A stretch of DNA of 15,570 bases from an uncultured Opitutaceae bacterium (GTDB taxonomy: Bacteria; Verrucomicrobiota; Verrucomicrobiia; Opitutales; Opitutaceae). Of the stretch, positions 1-7,619 are shown in pieces. The notes under the pieces were generated by a model that did not search any database, had not been told where the DNA came from, and saw only the letters and a list, made by a program, of their open reading frames with translations. Each line of letters starts with the position of its first letter. Within the stretch, counting starts at the first letter, position 1. The position numbers were made by a program, and so were the translations under genes. The DNA lies in contig CAKZMS010000414.1 in NCBI GenBank assembly GCA_937128785.1, positions 1 through 15,570 on the forward strand. Direction: 5' to 3'.

Positions 1-639
1 CTGGCCGATTGGGCGCGGGGCGTGCCGGCCAACGATCTGGCGCTGGAACCCGAGGCGCTGAAGGACGCGCCGTTCTACATGAATTACGGGACACGTTGGA
101 CGCTGTCCTATTACCGCTGGCGCGACAACCGGTTCCAGCCGCGGCACGCCGCGGTGCGCGACGCGGGCATCCTCTTCCACATCCACAGTGACCCCGCAGC
201 GGTGTGGCCGCCCTGCCTGGAAATGCAGCTGGGCGGCGGCGAGCCCGGTGCTCCGTTTGTCACCGGGGATATCTGGGTGATCGGCCCTACCCGGGCCAGC
301 ACCCGGGCGAAACTGGATGGCACCGTCTACGTGCGGGACCCCGCCGCGGAACCGGTCGAACTCGGAGGCAAGCATCCCGCCAATGAAGGTCTGCTCGGCG
401 CGAGCTACACCGATGTGGCCGCCACCCAACCCCACGGCGAATGGAACCTCGCCGAACTCGTGGTGCACGGCTCCGAACGGGCCGAGTATTTCCTCAATGG
501 CGAGTCCGTGAACGAAGTGACCGAGCTACGCTATCAGGACGAGGAGGGTGAATGGCAGCCGCTGACATCGGGGCACATTTCGTTGCAGGCCGAGTGGGCT
601 GAAATCGAATACCGGAAGGTGCGCATCAAGAAACTCTGA
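1..639 (+). CDS. 3-keto-disaccharide hydrolase / DUF1080 domain protein, 3' part
   Basis: The reading frame is open from base 1 to the TGA at 637-639, so the gene begins upstream of the window; a GTG at position 22 is only an internal possibility. The visible 212 residues look like the DUF1080 (PF06439, concanavalin-like jelly roll) family. They include a segment on an observed ligand (LEMQLGG), the 'GEWN' turn, a 'YFLNG' strand (usually 'vwlNG' in the family), and a C-terminus of the form GHISLQ..WAEIEYRKVRI, matching the family's closing 'G.I.LQ.....v.fRni.i' pattern. Family members are secreted or periplasmic and act on 3-keto-glycosides or bind sugars. The signal peptide would lie outside the window. 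Substrate is unknown. It is 46 bp or more from the next gene and shares its strand. Confidence 0.82.
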   Translation: MADWARGVPANDLALEPEALKDAPFYMNYGTRWTLSYYRWRDNRFQPRHAAVRDAGILFHIHSDPAAVWPPCLEMQLGGGEPGAPFVTGDIWVIGPTRASTRAKLDGTVYVRDPAAEPVELGGKHPANEGLLGASYTDVAATQPHGEWNLAELVVHGSERAEYFLNGESVNEVTELRYQDEEGEWQPLTSGHISLQAEWAEIEYRKVRIKKL

Positions 640-721
640 GGCCCGTAGACACGCCCTACGCTGCTTCGACAAATCGCCGACGCAGGTGGCAAAACCCAAG
701 GGATCGTTTCAGGCTGCAGCG

Positions 722-1468
722 ATGTCCGAACCATCGCTCGATCAACGACTCCAAGCCCGCACCCGTCCCGCGAGTGCACCGGTGATGTATCAGCGTTGGG
801 CGGAGTTGCTGTTTTTGCATTGGCGATGGGATCCCGCGGAGATTCAGGCATCCCTACCCGCGGGGCTCACCGTCGACACCCACGACGGCGCCGGGTGGAT
901 GGGGATTGTGCCCTTTTGGATGAACGCGGTGCGCCCTCGATTCCTGCCGCCCCTGCCGGGTTTGTCATGGTTTCTCGAGCTGAACCTGCGCACCTACGTC
1001 TTCGACGAATCCGGCACTCCGGGAGTCTGGTTCTACTCGCTGGATTGTAATCAACCCATCGCCACCGCGATCGCGCGGCGGTTTTTTGGCCTCAACTACA
1101 TCTCCGCCCACCAAGTTGGCCGGCCCTCCTCGGCCGAGCGCGCCGCCGAGTTTCACTCCACGCGACGGTCCAGCCAAGGCGTGAGTCATTTCCAATGGCA
1201 GCCGGAAACGCCCGCCGCGCCGGCTCCACCGAGCACCTTGGAGTTCTTTTTGGCCGAACGTTACCATCTCTTCAGCTCGCATCGTGACCGGCTCTATCGC
1301 GGCCAAGTTTGGCACGAACCTTACCGCCTGGGCGGTGTCAGTGTCAGCCAAGCCGAGACCACCCTCTGGGTTGACCAAGGCTGGACTGCCCCGAATCGTC
1401 CTGCCGACCACGCCATGACCTCAGCCGGGGTCGAAGTATCCATCTACCCCTTACGACCTATCTCTTGA
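722..1468 (+). CDS. DUF2071 / YqjF family protein
   Basis: This 248-residue protein matches the DUF2071 (YqjF-like, PF09844) family. Seen in order: a tryptophan-rich opening (LLFLHWRWDP near residues 29-38), the 'LPAGLTVDTHDG' block (45-56), 'GWMGIVPFWM' (58-67), 'PGLSWFLELNLRTYV' (79-93) and 'GVWFYSLD' (101-108), all typical of the family. The biochemical function is not established; the fold is often compared to acetoacetate decarboxylase-like proteins. I chose ATG at 722 over an in-frame GTG at 686, because the 12 extra residues add nothing recognisable. No signal peptide is seen, so it is probably cytoplasmic. Its TGA stop overlaps the TTG start of the receptor gene (TTGA at 1465-1468), which suggests translational coupling. 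Confidence 0.85.
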   Translation: MSEPSLDQRLQARTRPASAPVMYQRWAELLFLHWRWDPAEIQASLPAGLTVDTHDGAGWMGIVPFWMNAVRPRFLPPLPGLSWFLELNLRTYVFDESGTPGVWFYSLDCNQPIATAIARRFFGLNYISAHQVGRPSSAERAAEFHSTRRSSQGVSHFQWQPETPAAPAPPSTLEFFLAERYHLFSSHRDRLYRGQVWHEPYRLGGVSVSQAETTLWVDQGWTAPNRPADHAMTSAGVEVSIYPLRPIS

Positions 1469-3519
1469 AACACCTTCCTGCCCTCGCTCTCTTTAGTCTC
1501 TCGATCGCCGTCTCTCCTGCGCTTGCCCAAGTGTTGGACCCGCTGGTGGTCAGCATTTCCCGGGAGGAACTACCGGTGGATGAAGTGCCACTGGTGGTGG
1601 AAACGCTTTCGGGTGAATCCCTCCGGAACTCGCCGGCACTCGCGCTGGACGACAAACTCAAATCGTCTGCGGCGTTTCAGCTTTTTCGCCGCACCGGCAG
1701 TCTTTCCGCCAACCCCACCGCTCAAGGGGTCTCCCTGCGCAACATCGGCCCCAACGGCGCCGGCCGCACGCTGGTGCTGGTGGATGGGATTCCGCTCAAC
1801 GACCCGTTCGGCGGATGGGTGACGTGGTCCAAAACTTCCCAACTTGATCTCGCCGCGGTGGAGATCGTGCACGGTGGCGGGTCCGGATCATGGGGCAGCA
1901 CCGCGATGGGCGGCACGATTCAAGCGTTGTCGCAGCAGGACGCACTCGACAGTCGATCCGCCTTGCAAGTGGAGATCGGCGAATACGGGACGGCCGCCGC
2001 GGAATTTGCCACCCAGCAGGCCGCTGGTTCCGGCGCGCTGACCCTGCGCGCCCGCGGTCTGCACACCGACGGCTTTCGCCGCAAAGCCCCGGGGAGCGCC
2101 GGACCAATCGATCGGAGCACGGATCTGGAGCAGGCTTATCTGGAACTGGGATGGACCCAGCGCACAGAGAACGGAACGACCGGTTCCATCTCATTGCGGG
2201 GGTTCGCGGAAGATCGTGGCAACGGCACTCCTCAACAACGCAACCGCACCCGCGAGCTGATGCTTGCCGGCCGCGCGGATGGGAAACGCGAACTCTTCGG
2301 CCATGAGGCGCGCTGGGCGACTCAAGCTTACGCCCAGACCCAGGAATACCGCAGTCTCTTTACCGCCGTCGACGACGCGCGGGAGACCGAACGACCCGTG
2401 TTGGACCAGTATGCGGTGCCCGCCGATGCCGCCGGGGCCGCCGCGCAAGCCACGTGGAACGGGGCCGACAGCCAAACGACCGTTGGGGCCGACGTTCGCT
2501 GGGTCGAGGGTGAGACGCAGGAAAATTACTTCCGCAGCGGCGACGTGTTTTTGCGGAATCGCATTGCCGGTGGTTCCCAGGCCAGTGCCGGGCTGTTCGC
2601 CAACCATCATCGCGAGCTCTCATCCGACTGGTATTTGGATATCGGCGCACGACTGGACGCGTGGAGTCTCTACGATGGCAGCCGCGTGGAGACTAACCGC
2701 ACCAACGGAGAGATCGTTCGCAATGATGCCTACGAGGACCGATCCGACACGGAGTTTAATCCGCGCATTGGTCTCGTATGGCAGACCACCGAAGCGTGGT
2801 CATGGCAAGTGGCCGCCTACGAAGCCTACCGGCTGCCGACGTTGAACGAATTTTACCGCCCTTTCCGGGTCGGCAGTGTCATCACCGAAGCCAACCCGGA
2901 ATTGGAGACGGAGCATCTGCGCGGTTTCGAACTCGGCACGACCTGGCGGACCGACAACGCCTCATGGCGGGTGACCGGTTTCGTGACCGAGATCGAGGAC
3001 GCCGTGGCCAACGTCACGCTGGGATTCGGTCCCGGTTTTGTGCCCGGGGTGGGCTTCGTGCCCGCGGGTGGCGTGGGTCGCCAACGTCAGAATCTCAACC
3101 TGGTGACTATCGAAGGGTTTGAAATCGCGGCGAATTGGCAGGCTACGGACAGCGTCAACTTCAACGTCGACTACCTCTATAGCGATGCACGGGACGATGC
3201 GACCAACCGCGTGTTGCCGCAGGCATCCCGTCATACCCTGGTGGCGGGACTCGGGTGGCAACCCGCCCGCGATTGGCACGTGGGTATTTCCAGCCGCTAC
3301 GTCAGCGACGCCTATGAAGACGATGCCAACCTGCTGGTCTTGGACGAGGCGCTCACGCTCAACCTCCACGTCAGTCGCCGACTCGCGAATGACGCCGAAG
3401 TTTTTGTGAGTATCGAAAACATCACCGACGAAGATGTCATTTCCGCTCGGACCGTGAGCGGGCTCATTGATCTGGCGACACCCCGATTTGCCCGGTTCGG
3501 GATGCGGTGGTTCTGGTGA
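1465..3519 (+). CDS. TonB-dependent outer-membrane receptor, BtuB-like
   Basis: A 684-residue outer-membrane beta-barrel receptor that takes up a ligand using TonB energy. The TTG start is well supported: it begins directly with a signal peptide (MKHLPALALF..., predicted cleavage after ALA at about residue 21), and no other start lies in the signal. A TonB-box-like DPLVVSIS follows at 25-32, close to the DTLVVTA box of BtuB. The plug domain (about 35-155) shows the conserved GVSLRNIGPNGAGRTLVLVDGIPLND and 'GSGSWGSTAMGGTI' blocks. The barrel ends in an aromatic residue (ARFGMRWFW), as expected for BAM assembly. The length is typical of vitamin B12 or siderophore receptors. The substrate cannot be read from sequence, and I see no cobalamin riboswitch upstream. 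Its start overlaps the DUF2071 stop by four bases; a YhbY gene follows 46 bp after its stop. Confidence 0.92.
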   Translation: MKHLPALALFSLSIAVSPALAQVLDPLVVSISREELPVDEVPLVVETLSGESLRNSPALALDDKLKSSAAFQLFRRTGSLSANPTAQGVSLRNIGPNGAGRTLVLVDGIPLNDPFGGWVTWSKTSQLDLAAVEIVHGGGSGSWGSTAMGGTIQALSQQDALDSRSALQVEIGEYGTAAAEFATQQAAGSGALTLRARGLHTDGFRRKAPGSAGPIDRSTDLEQAYLELGWTQRTENGTTGSISLRGFAEDRGNGTPQQRNRTRELMLAGRADGKRELFGHEARWATQAYAQTQEYRSLFTAVDDARETERPVLDQYAVPADAAGAAAQATWNGADSQTTVGADVRWVEGETQENYFRSGDVFLRNRIAGGSQASAGLFANHHRELSSDWYLDIGARLDAWSLYDGSRVETNRTNGEIVRNDAYEDRSDTEFNPRIGLVWQTTEAWSWQVAAYEAYRLPTLNEFYRPFRVGSVITEANPELETEHLRGFELGTTWRTDNASWRVTGFVTEIEDAVANVTLGFGPGFVPGVGFVPAGGVGRQRQNLNLVTIEGFEIAANWQATDSVNFNVDYLYSDARDDATNRVLPQASRHTLVAGLGWQPARDWHVGISSRYVSDAYEDDANLLVLDEALTLNLHVSRRLANDAEVFVSIENITDEDVISARTVSGLIDLATPRFARFGMRWFW

Positions 3520-3565
3520 TGCTCCCAAGATTGACCTGCCGCGTTCCATCCCCTCGGGTGCAGAC

Positions 3566-3865
3566 ATGAATCCTCCTGAACTCACGGGCGCTGAGCGCCG
3601 CGCCCTTCGCGCCGAAGGCCAACTCTTGGTCGACCGGATTCAGGTGGGCCACCACGGCGCGAGCGACACCGTCGTCAAAGAACTGGACGGTCTCCTCACC
3701 CGCGAGCAGCTCGTGAAGGTGCGAGCCGCCGAGACCGACCGGAGAGTGCGCAAAGCCCTCTTCGAGCAACTGGCGACCGCCACCGGAGCGGCTCTGATCA
3801 ACACCGTCGGGCGCACGGCCGTGTTGTTTCGTCCGGCTCCGGCGGTGGACGAATCATCCTCCTAG
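3566..3865 (+). CDS. yhbY: YhbY family RNA-binding protein (CRM domain)
   Basis: A 99-residue single CRM-domain protein. It shows LTGAERRALRAEGQLL (residues 6-21), the GxxG loop GHHG (28-31) in the context 'IQVGHHGASDTVVKELDGLL', and 'LVKVR' (49-53). This matches YhbY, which associates with pre-50S ribosomal subunits, and the size is normal for the family. I chose ATG at 3566, because the upstream in-frame start at 3467 would overlap the end of the receptor gene and add 33 residues unlike the family. The tail after residue 90 is low in information (Pro, Ala, Ser). It shares its strand with the receptor, but a functional link is unlikely. A strong hairpin begins 10 bp past its stop. Confidence 0.88.
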   Translation: MNPPELTGAERRALRAEGQLLVDRIQVGHHGASDTVVKELDGLLTREQLVKVRAAETDRRVRKALFEQLATATGAALINTVGRTAVLFRPAPAVDESSS

Positions 3866-3875
3866 ACCAAGCAAA

Positions 3876-3902
3876 GCGCCGAACTCGGAGGGAGTTCGGC
3901 GC
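3876..3902 (-). terminator. Strong hairpin between convergent yhbY and tonB-like genes
   Basis: A perfect 11-bp inverted repeat: left arm GCGCCGAACTC at 3876-3886, loop GGAGG at 3887-3891, right arm GAGTTCGGCGC at 3892-3902. Read on the minus strand it is followed by TTTGCTTGG, a short U-rich run, so it best fits an intrinsic terminator for the TonB-like gene ending at 3951. On the plus strand no T-run follows, so termination of yhbY there would be less efficient, though the same stem could serve both directions. Confidence 0.75.
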
Positions 3903-3950
3903 CGGGATGTTAAGGTTTCCCGTTGGCGGGTAATTCGATCGAAAAGTCGA

Positions 3951-4814
3951 TCAGTCTGTGACACGGAATCTAACCGGGACGCGCATCCGGGTGTTAACCG
4001 GTCGGCCGGCCTTGGTGCCTGGTTTGAATTGCCAGCGGGAAACCCCGAGGACCGCCGAATCCTCGAATCCAGAATGGGTTGAACTGATGGCCTTGGCCCA
4101 GGGGACGCGACCATTTTTATCGACGATGAACTCAACGACGACTTCAGCGAATCCGACCAGGTTTTTATACTCGTAAGGGAAGACAGGAGGACGTTGCAGC
4201 AAGGGAGTCGGATGGGTATCGAGATCATCCAGACTGAAGAGGTCCTTCATCTTGGTGGGATTAACGGCCGAGCGGGAAATCCGGGGCGGAATGGAAAGAA
4301 CTTTGGCCGAATCAAAATCAGGTTTCGGCAGCAGTGATGTCAGGTCCAACTTCTGTTGGAACACCGCATCGGCGTTGAAGGAGGGAACATCAGCCTGCAT
4401 GGGCACATAGGCTCCGGGATCGATCTCTTCCTGCGGTCCGTCGCTTTCGAATGCCTCATCGGGTTCGGGGAGCTCCTCGATGGGAGGCATTTCCATAAAC
4501 GTGATCTCGAGTTCCGGCAGATCATTGGCGGCCTCAACTACAACCTCGGGTTCGTTGAATCCAAACAGCACAATGGCGTGCAGCGCGGCCGAAATAATCA
4601 GACCGATGACGAATACATAACGAGTCGATTTCTGGCTGGGTTCATACCGCCAGTCTCCTCTCCTCGGTGGCCTCTCCGGGGGAGGGGTCGGACGATCTGG
4701 CTCGGGCCGAAGATCGTTGGGGGGCTTGCTTGTCCGCAAGCGGAGGTCGGCGGGGGTTTTTCTGGGCTTAGCTCGCACCACCGCCGGCGAAACGGTAAGG
4801 AGCAGGGTTGTCAT
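3951..4814 (-). CDS. Energy transducer TonB with long proline-rich N-terminal extension
   Basis: A 287-residue TonB protein that couples the inner-membrane proton motive force (via ExbB/ExbD, not in the window) to outer-membrane receptors such as the one at 1465. One transmembrane helix lies at about 65-86; within it S75 and H79 reproduce the S-x3-H pair that is functionally essential in E. coli TonB. An acidic, proline-containing periplasmic linker spans about 98-140. The C-terminal TonB domain (about 205-287) shows FPYEYKNL, 'VVVEFIVDKNGRV' and the 'SRWQFKPG' block. The ATG at 4814 was chosen; the open frame reaches upstream to 4979, but that part overlaps rsgA and looks non-coding. The cytoplasmic segment before the membrane helix is about 63 residues and rich in Pro and Arg, much longer than in E. 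coli. It is divergent from rsgA. Confidence 0.9.
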   Translation of the reverse strand: MTTLLLTVSPAVVRAKPRKTPADLRLRTSKPPNDLRPEPDRPTPPPERPPRRGDWRYEPSQKSTRYVFVIGLIISAALHAIVLFGFNEPEVVVEAANDLPELEITFMEMPPIEELPEPDEAFESDGPQEEIDPGAYVPMQADVPSFNADAVFQQKLDLTSLLPKPDFDSAKVLSIPPRISRSAVNPTKMKDLFSLDDLDTHPTPLLQRPPVFPYEYKNLVGFAEVVVEFIVDKNGRVPWAKAISSTHSGFEDSAVLGVSRWQFKPGTKAGRPVNTRMRVPVRFRVTD

Positions 4815-4905
4815 TGTGACGTCAGTGTAACTGTAAAAACGGATTTGCGCCGCGCATGGTTTGTCCGTTGCCACGCAGGGATTGACCCCTGATTTTCCCC
4901 TCGAA
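4815..4905. promoter_or_regulatory. Divergent intergenic region between tonB-like gene and rsgA
   Basis: This 91-bp gap holds the 5' ends of two divergent genes. Directly upstream of the TonB-like ATG is a perfect 8-bp palindrome, TGACGTCA (4817-4824), overlapping a small inverted repeat, CAGT-gta-ACTG (4823-4833). Either could be an operator or chance. I see no convincing sigma-70 promoter on either strand. A TTG at 4861 would lengthen RsgA by 15 residues, but the family start fits ATG 4906 better. Confidence 0.35.
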
Positions 4906-5988
4906 ATGCCGCTCGAAACCTTTGGATGGAACGCCGACTGGGCCGCCGCGTTCGCCCCCCATGCGGAGGCGGGTTTCAAGCCTGCGCGCGTGGTCTGCGA
5001 GCTCCGGCGGAAATTCTATGCCGTACAGGACGATGAGCGGGAATGGCTGGGCGAATGCCGCGGGGGCTTTTTCCATCGCCACGCCAAAACAAGTGCGTTC
5101 CCGGCGGTCGGTGACTGGGTGGCGATCGACTACCGCGAGGACGGCCAGCGCGTTGATATTCACGCGGTACTGCCGCGGCGCACCCCGTACTCCCGGCGCG
5201 CGGCCGGGGAGGAAAACATCGAGCAGGTGGTCGCGGCCAACGTCGACTTTGTGCTCCTGGTGAGTGGGCTCGATCGCAACTATAACCCTGCGCGCATCCA
5301 ACGATTTTTAGTCGCGGCCCGCGAGAGCAAGGCCGAGCCGATCATCGTGCTGAACAAGGCGGACGTGGTCGACAACGCCGGGAAAATAAAAACCGAGTTG
5401 GAGGGACTCGTTCCCGGGGTGACGGTGTTACTCACCAGTACGGTGAATCAGGAAGGCCTCGCACCCCTGCGGGCATTGGCGCAACCCGGCACGACTCTGG
5501 CCCTCGTCGGTTCATCCGGCGTGGGAAAGTCTTCCCTCGTCAATGCGCTGACGGCAGACGCGGGTTTACCGATCGGCGAAGTTCGGGCCAAGGACAGCAA
5601 AGGCCGCCACACCACCACTCGACGCGAACTCGTGCCAACGGTGGGCGGCGCCATGCTCATCGATACGCCCGGTCTGCGAGAGCTCCAACTGTGGGAGGCC
5701 GACGAAGGCGTAAACGAAACCTTCGCTGATATCGTCGCTCTCGCGTCGCGTTGCCGGTTCGCCGACTGCAAGCATACCAACGAACCCGGGTGTATGGTCC
5801 GACGCGCTCTGGACGAGGGGAAGCTGGACCCCGTGCGCTACGCCCATTTCAAAAAACTTCGCGGGGTCTATGCCCCCCAACCGACCGCGCGCAAATCCAA
5901 CCGCGCCGTGGCCAACCAACCCGGCTGGCGGCGCCGGGTGCACGAGCCCAAGCGGGGCGGCGGCCGTATCCATCCCGACGATACGTAA
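4906..5988 (+). CDS. rsgA: Ribosome small subunit-dependent GTPase RsgA
   Basis: A 360-residue circularly permuted GTPase that acts late in 30S subunit assembly. Seen in order: N-terminal OB-fold with the family opening 'LETFGWN' (3-8 region) and AVGDWVAIDY (67-76); G4 motif NKAD (150-153); G1 P-loop GSSGVGKSS (202-210); T-rich switch GRHTTTRRE (233-241); G3 DTPG (253-256). The G4-G1-G3 order is the diagnostic permutation. The zinc motif has C283, C288, H290 and C296, the same spacing as in known RsgA proteins. A basic tail (about 325-355) may contact rRNA. ATG 4906 was chosen because the family begins at 'LGWN'; TTG 4861 is an alternative. It converges with the dehydrogenase gene, with only 20 bp between the stops. 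Confidence 0.96.
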   Translation: MPLETFGWNADWAAAFAPHAEAGFKPARVVCELRRKFYAVQDDEREWLGECRGGFFHRHAKTSAFPAVGDWVAIDYREDGQRVDIHAVLPRRTPYSRRAAGEENIEQVVAANVDFVLLVSGLDRNYNPARIQRFLVAARESKAEPIIVLNKADVVDNAGKIKTELEGLVPGVTVLLTSTVNQEGLAPLRALAQPGTTLALVGSSGVGKSSLVNALTADAGLPIGEVRAKDSKGRHTTTRRELVPTVGGAMLIDTPGLRELQLWEADEGVNETFADIVALASRCRFADCKHTNEPGCMVRRALDEGKLDPVRYAHFKKLRGVYAPQPTARKSNRAVANQPGWRRRVHEPKRGGGRIHPDDT

Positions 5989-6008
5989 ATTGGCACCCCC
6001 GGGTCGGG

Positions 6009-6998
6009 CTATTCCACCCGGTCGACCATGCCGTCGAGGTCTCCCATCTCAAAACGTTGCAGGTTGCGGATAAAGTGATCCACGACCGCCGCCGTCTGAT
6101 CAACGCGGCCACCGCTGGTGTGGGGCGTAATATGGCAGTTTGGCGTGGCCCAAAGGGGGTGTTCCGGCGGCAGGGGCTCCGGTTCGGTGACATCAAGGTA
6201 AGCCTCCCCCACCCGGCCCGCGCGCAGCGCTTCCATCAACGCATTCTGGTCCACGGTGGTGCCGCGACCAATATTGTAGAAGCGGGCTCCCGGCTTGAGC
6301 AGCGCCAATCGACGGGCGTTGACGTAATGATCGGTGGAAGCGTTCTGCGGCAGGATGTTCACGAGGTGATCCACCTCCGGCAGCACCGCGCTGAGACGTT
6401 CCTCCGCGATGACATGCACGCCTGATTCGCTGTAGGCGCGGCGACGCAGGGCATAGATCTTCATGCCGAAGGGTTCCAGATACTTGACCAATCTTCGGGC
6501 GATGGTGCCAAAGCTGAGAATCAGCACCGTTTGGCCATTGAGCAGGTGGGACTGCATCCGCCGGGCGTTGTAAGCCCAGGCCGGAGAGGGCTTCTGTTGG
6601 TCCGCCCACGAATCGGGGAATCGGCGATTCAACGCGAGCATCATGCCGAGAACATGTTGCGCGCAGGGGTCGGCAAATACCGAAGACGAGGTCGTGAAAA
6701 CCGCGCCTCGCTCGCGCAGGCCTTCGCGAAACTCCGGCAAATCGTAGGTCGTGTAGCCACCGGAGTTGGTCGCCAACCAGCGCAAGTGGGGGGATTGCTG
6801 ACAGGTGATGCGGTTGGGTTGACCAAAGGCGATTTCGGCATCGAGCAAGGCGTTGGAAGGCTCGCTTTCCTCCCAGGCGTTGGCGGCAAGTTTTTGATCC
6901 ACTACCAGATGGTGGTGGGCGGTGGCATCGCGAAGCCGCTGGATCGCGGCCTCATCCAACTCGGCATTGCACCATATCCGGAGGGGTTTGATCGCCAT
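6009..6998 (-). CDS. D-isomer specific 2-hydroxyacid dehydrogenase family protein
   Basis: A 329-residue NAD(P)-dependent 2-hydroxyacid dehydrogenase, the class that reduces glyoxylate, pyruvate or related 2-oxoacids. The catalytic triad appears intact: R245 in NIGRGTTVD, E274 in DVTEPEPLP, and H293 in TPHTSG. The hinge 'LLKPGARFYN' and 'HPLW' are also typical. The nucleotide-binding loop is unusual: where the family has GxGxxG, this protein has SFGTIA (162-167), losing the first and third glycines. ATG 6998 was chosen, since the open frame continues upstream but there overlaps apt in another frame. It starts 10 bp after the apt stop, so it is probably co-transcribed with apt. No Shine-Dalgarno is seen. 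The substrate is not determined. Confidence 0.88.
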   Translation of the reverse strand: MAIKPLRIWCNAELDEAAIQRLRDATAHHHLVVDQKLAANAWEESEPSNALLDAEIAFGQPNRITCQQSPHLRWLATNSGGYTTYDLPEFREGLRERGAVFTTSSSVFADPCAQHVLGMMLALNRRFPDSWADQQKPSPAWAYNARRMQSHLLNGQTVLILSFGTIARRLVKYLEPFGMKIYALRRRAYSESGVHVIAEERLSAVLPEVDHLVNILPQNASTDHYVNARRLALLKPGARFYNIGRGTTVDQNALMEALRAGRVGEAYLDVTEPEPLPPEHPLWATPNCHITPHTSGGRVDQTAAVVDHFIRNLQRFEMGDLDGMVDRVE

Positions 6999-7008
6999 CG
7001 CGGGTGGT

Positions 7009-7560
7009 TTATTCAGACTCGTTGAAGGCGCACAGGGCATGAACCGGCAGGCCGCCCGCGCGCAGTTTCTCCGAGCCGCCGAGCTCGGGCAGATCAATGA
7101 TCGCAGCGACGCCGACGACGTGCGCTCCGATCTTCTCAAACAGCTTAGCCGAGGCGAGCAAAGTGCCGCCGGTGGCGATAAGGTCATCCACCAGCAAAAC
7201 GCGTTGTCCCGGTTCGCAGGCATCGGCGTTGATCTCGATGGTGGCCGACCCGTATTCCAACGTGTAGCTCTCCTCGACGGTGCGGTGAGGCAGCTTCCCT
7301 TTCTTGCGCACCAACGCGAACGGCTTGTGGAGTTGGTAGGACAGCGCGCCACCGATGATGAAGCCGCGTGCATCGATCGCGGCAATCACATCAACCTCGA
7401 GCTGGGTGCAATCCATAGCGAATGCTTCGATCATCACGCGGAAAGCTTCCGGGTCGTTGAACAACGTCGTGACGTCGCGGAAATTCACCCCGTCGATGGG
7501 CCAGTCTTTGACCGTGCGAATACGTTTCTTGAGGTAGGTGGAGAGATCGGCAGCTTCCAT
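7009..7560 (-). CDS. apt: Adenine phosphoribosyltransferase
   Basis: A 183-residue cytoplasmic purine-salvage enzyme that converts adenine and PRPP to AMP and pyrophosphate. The PRPP-binding motif is clear: VLLVDDLIATGGT at 121-133. Other family landmarks are 'VNFRDVTTLFNDP' (25-37), ARGFIIG (64-70), 'FALVRKKGKLP' (81-91) and 'YTLEYG' (99-104), with an expected catalytic-loop glutamate region at 96-102. Length is normal. The ATG at 7560 fits the family N-terminus. It lies 59 bp downstream of the agarase-like gene and 10 bp upstream of the dehydrogenase, all on the minus strand. Confidence 0.96.
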   Translation of the reverse strand: MEAADLSTYLKKRIRTVKDWPIDGVNFRDVTTLFNDPEAFRVMIEAFAMDCTQLEVDVIAAIDARGFIIGGALSYQLHKPFALVRKKGKLPHRTVEESYTLEYGSATIEINADACEPGQRVLLVDDLIATGGTLLASAKLFEKIGAHVVGVAAIIDLPELGGSEKLRAGGLPVHALCAFNESE

Positions 7561-7619
7561 GATATGAGGGGTTTGAGGCGGCGGAAACGATGCGGGGGGC
7601 GCAGCGGACGAAGCAAGGG

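Noticed and set aside
644..660. Small hairpin CGTAG-(7)-CTACG after the DUF1080 gene
   Set aside because: Only a 5-bp stem with no T-run; too weak to call a terminator.
3467..3565. Upstream in-frame start for the YhbY protein
   Set aside because: It overlaps the receptor's 3' end and the added residues do not resemble YhbY.
2962..3585. 207-residue minus-strand open frame inside the receptor gene
   Set aside because: The receptor frame is strongly supported; long opposite-strand frames are common in GC-rich DNA.
4356..4892. 178-residue plus-strand frame antisense to the TonB gene
   Set aside because: No recognisable domain, and it is opposite a well-supported gene.
4815..4979. Upstream extension of the TonB frame by 55 residues
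   Set aside because: It overlaps the start of rsgA on the opposite strand and has no TonB-like features; ATG 4814 is the better start.
6999..7385. Upstream extension of the dehydrogenase frame
   Set aside because: It lies on top of apt in a different frame and is rich in Arg, Ser and Pro, the usual look of a shadow frame.
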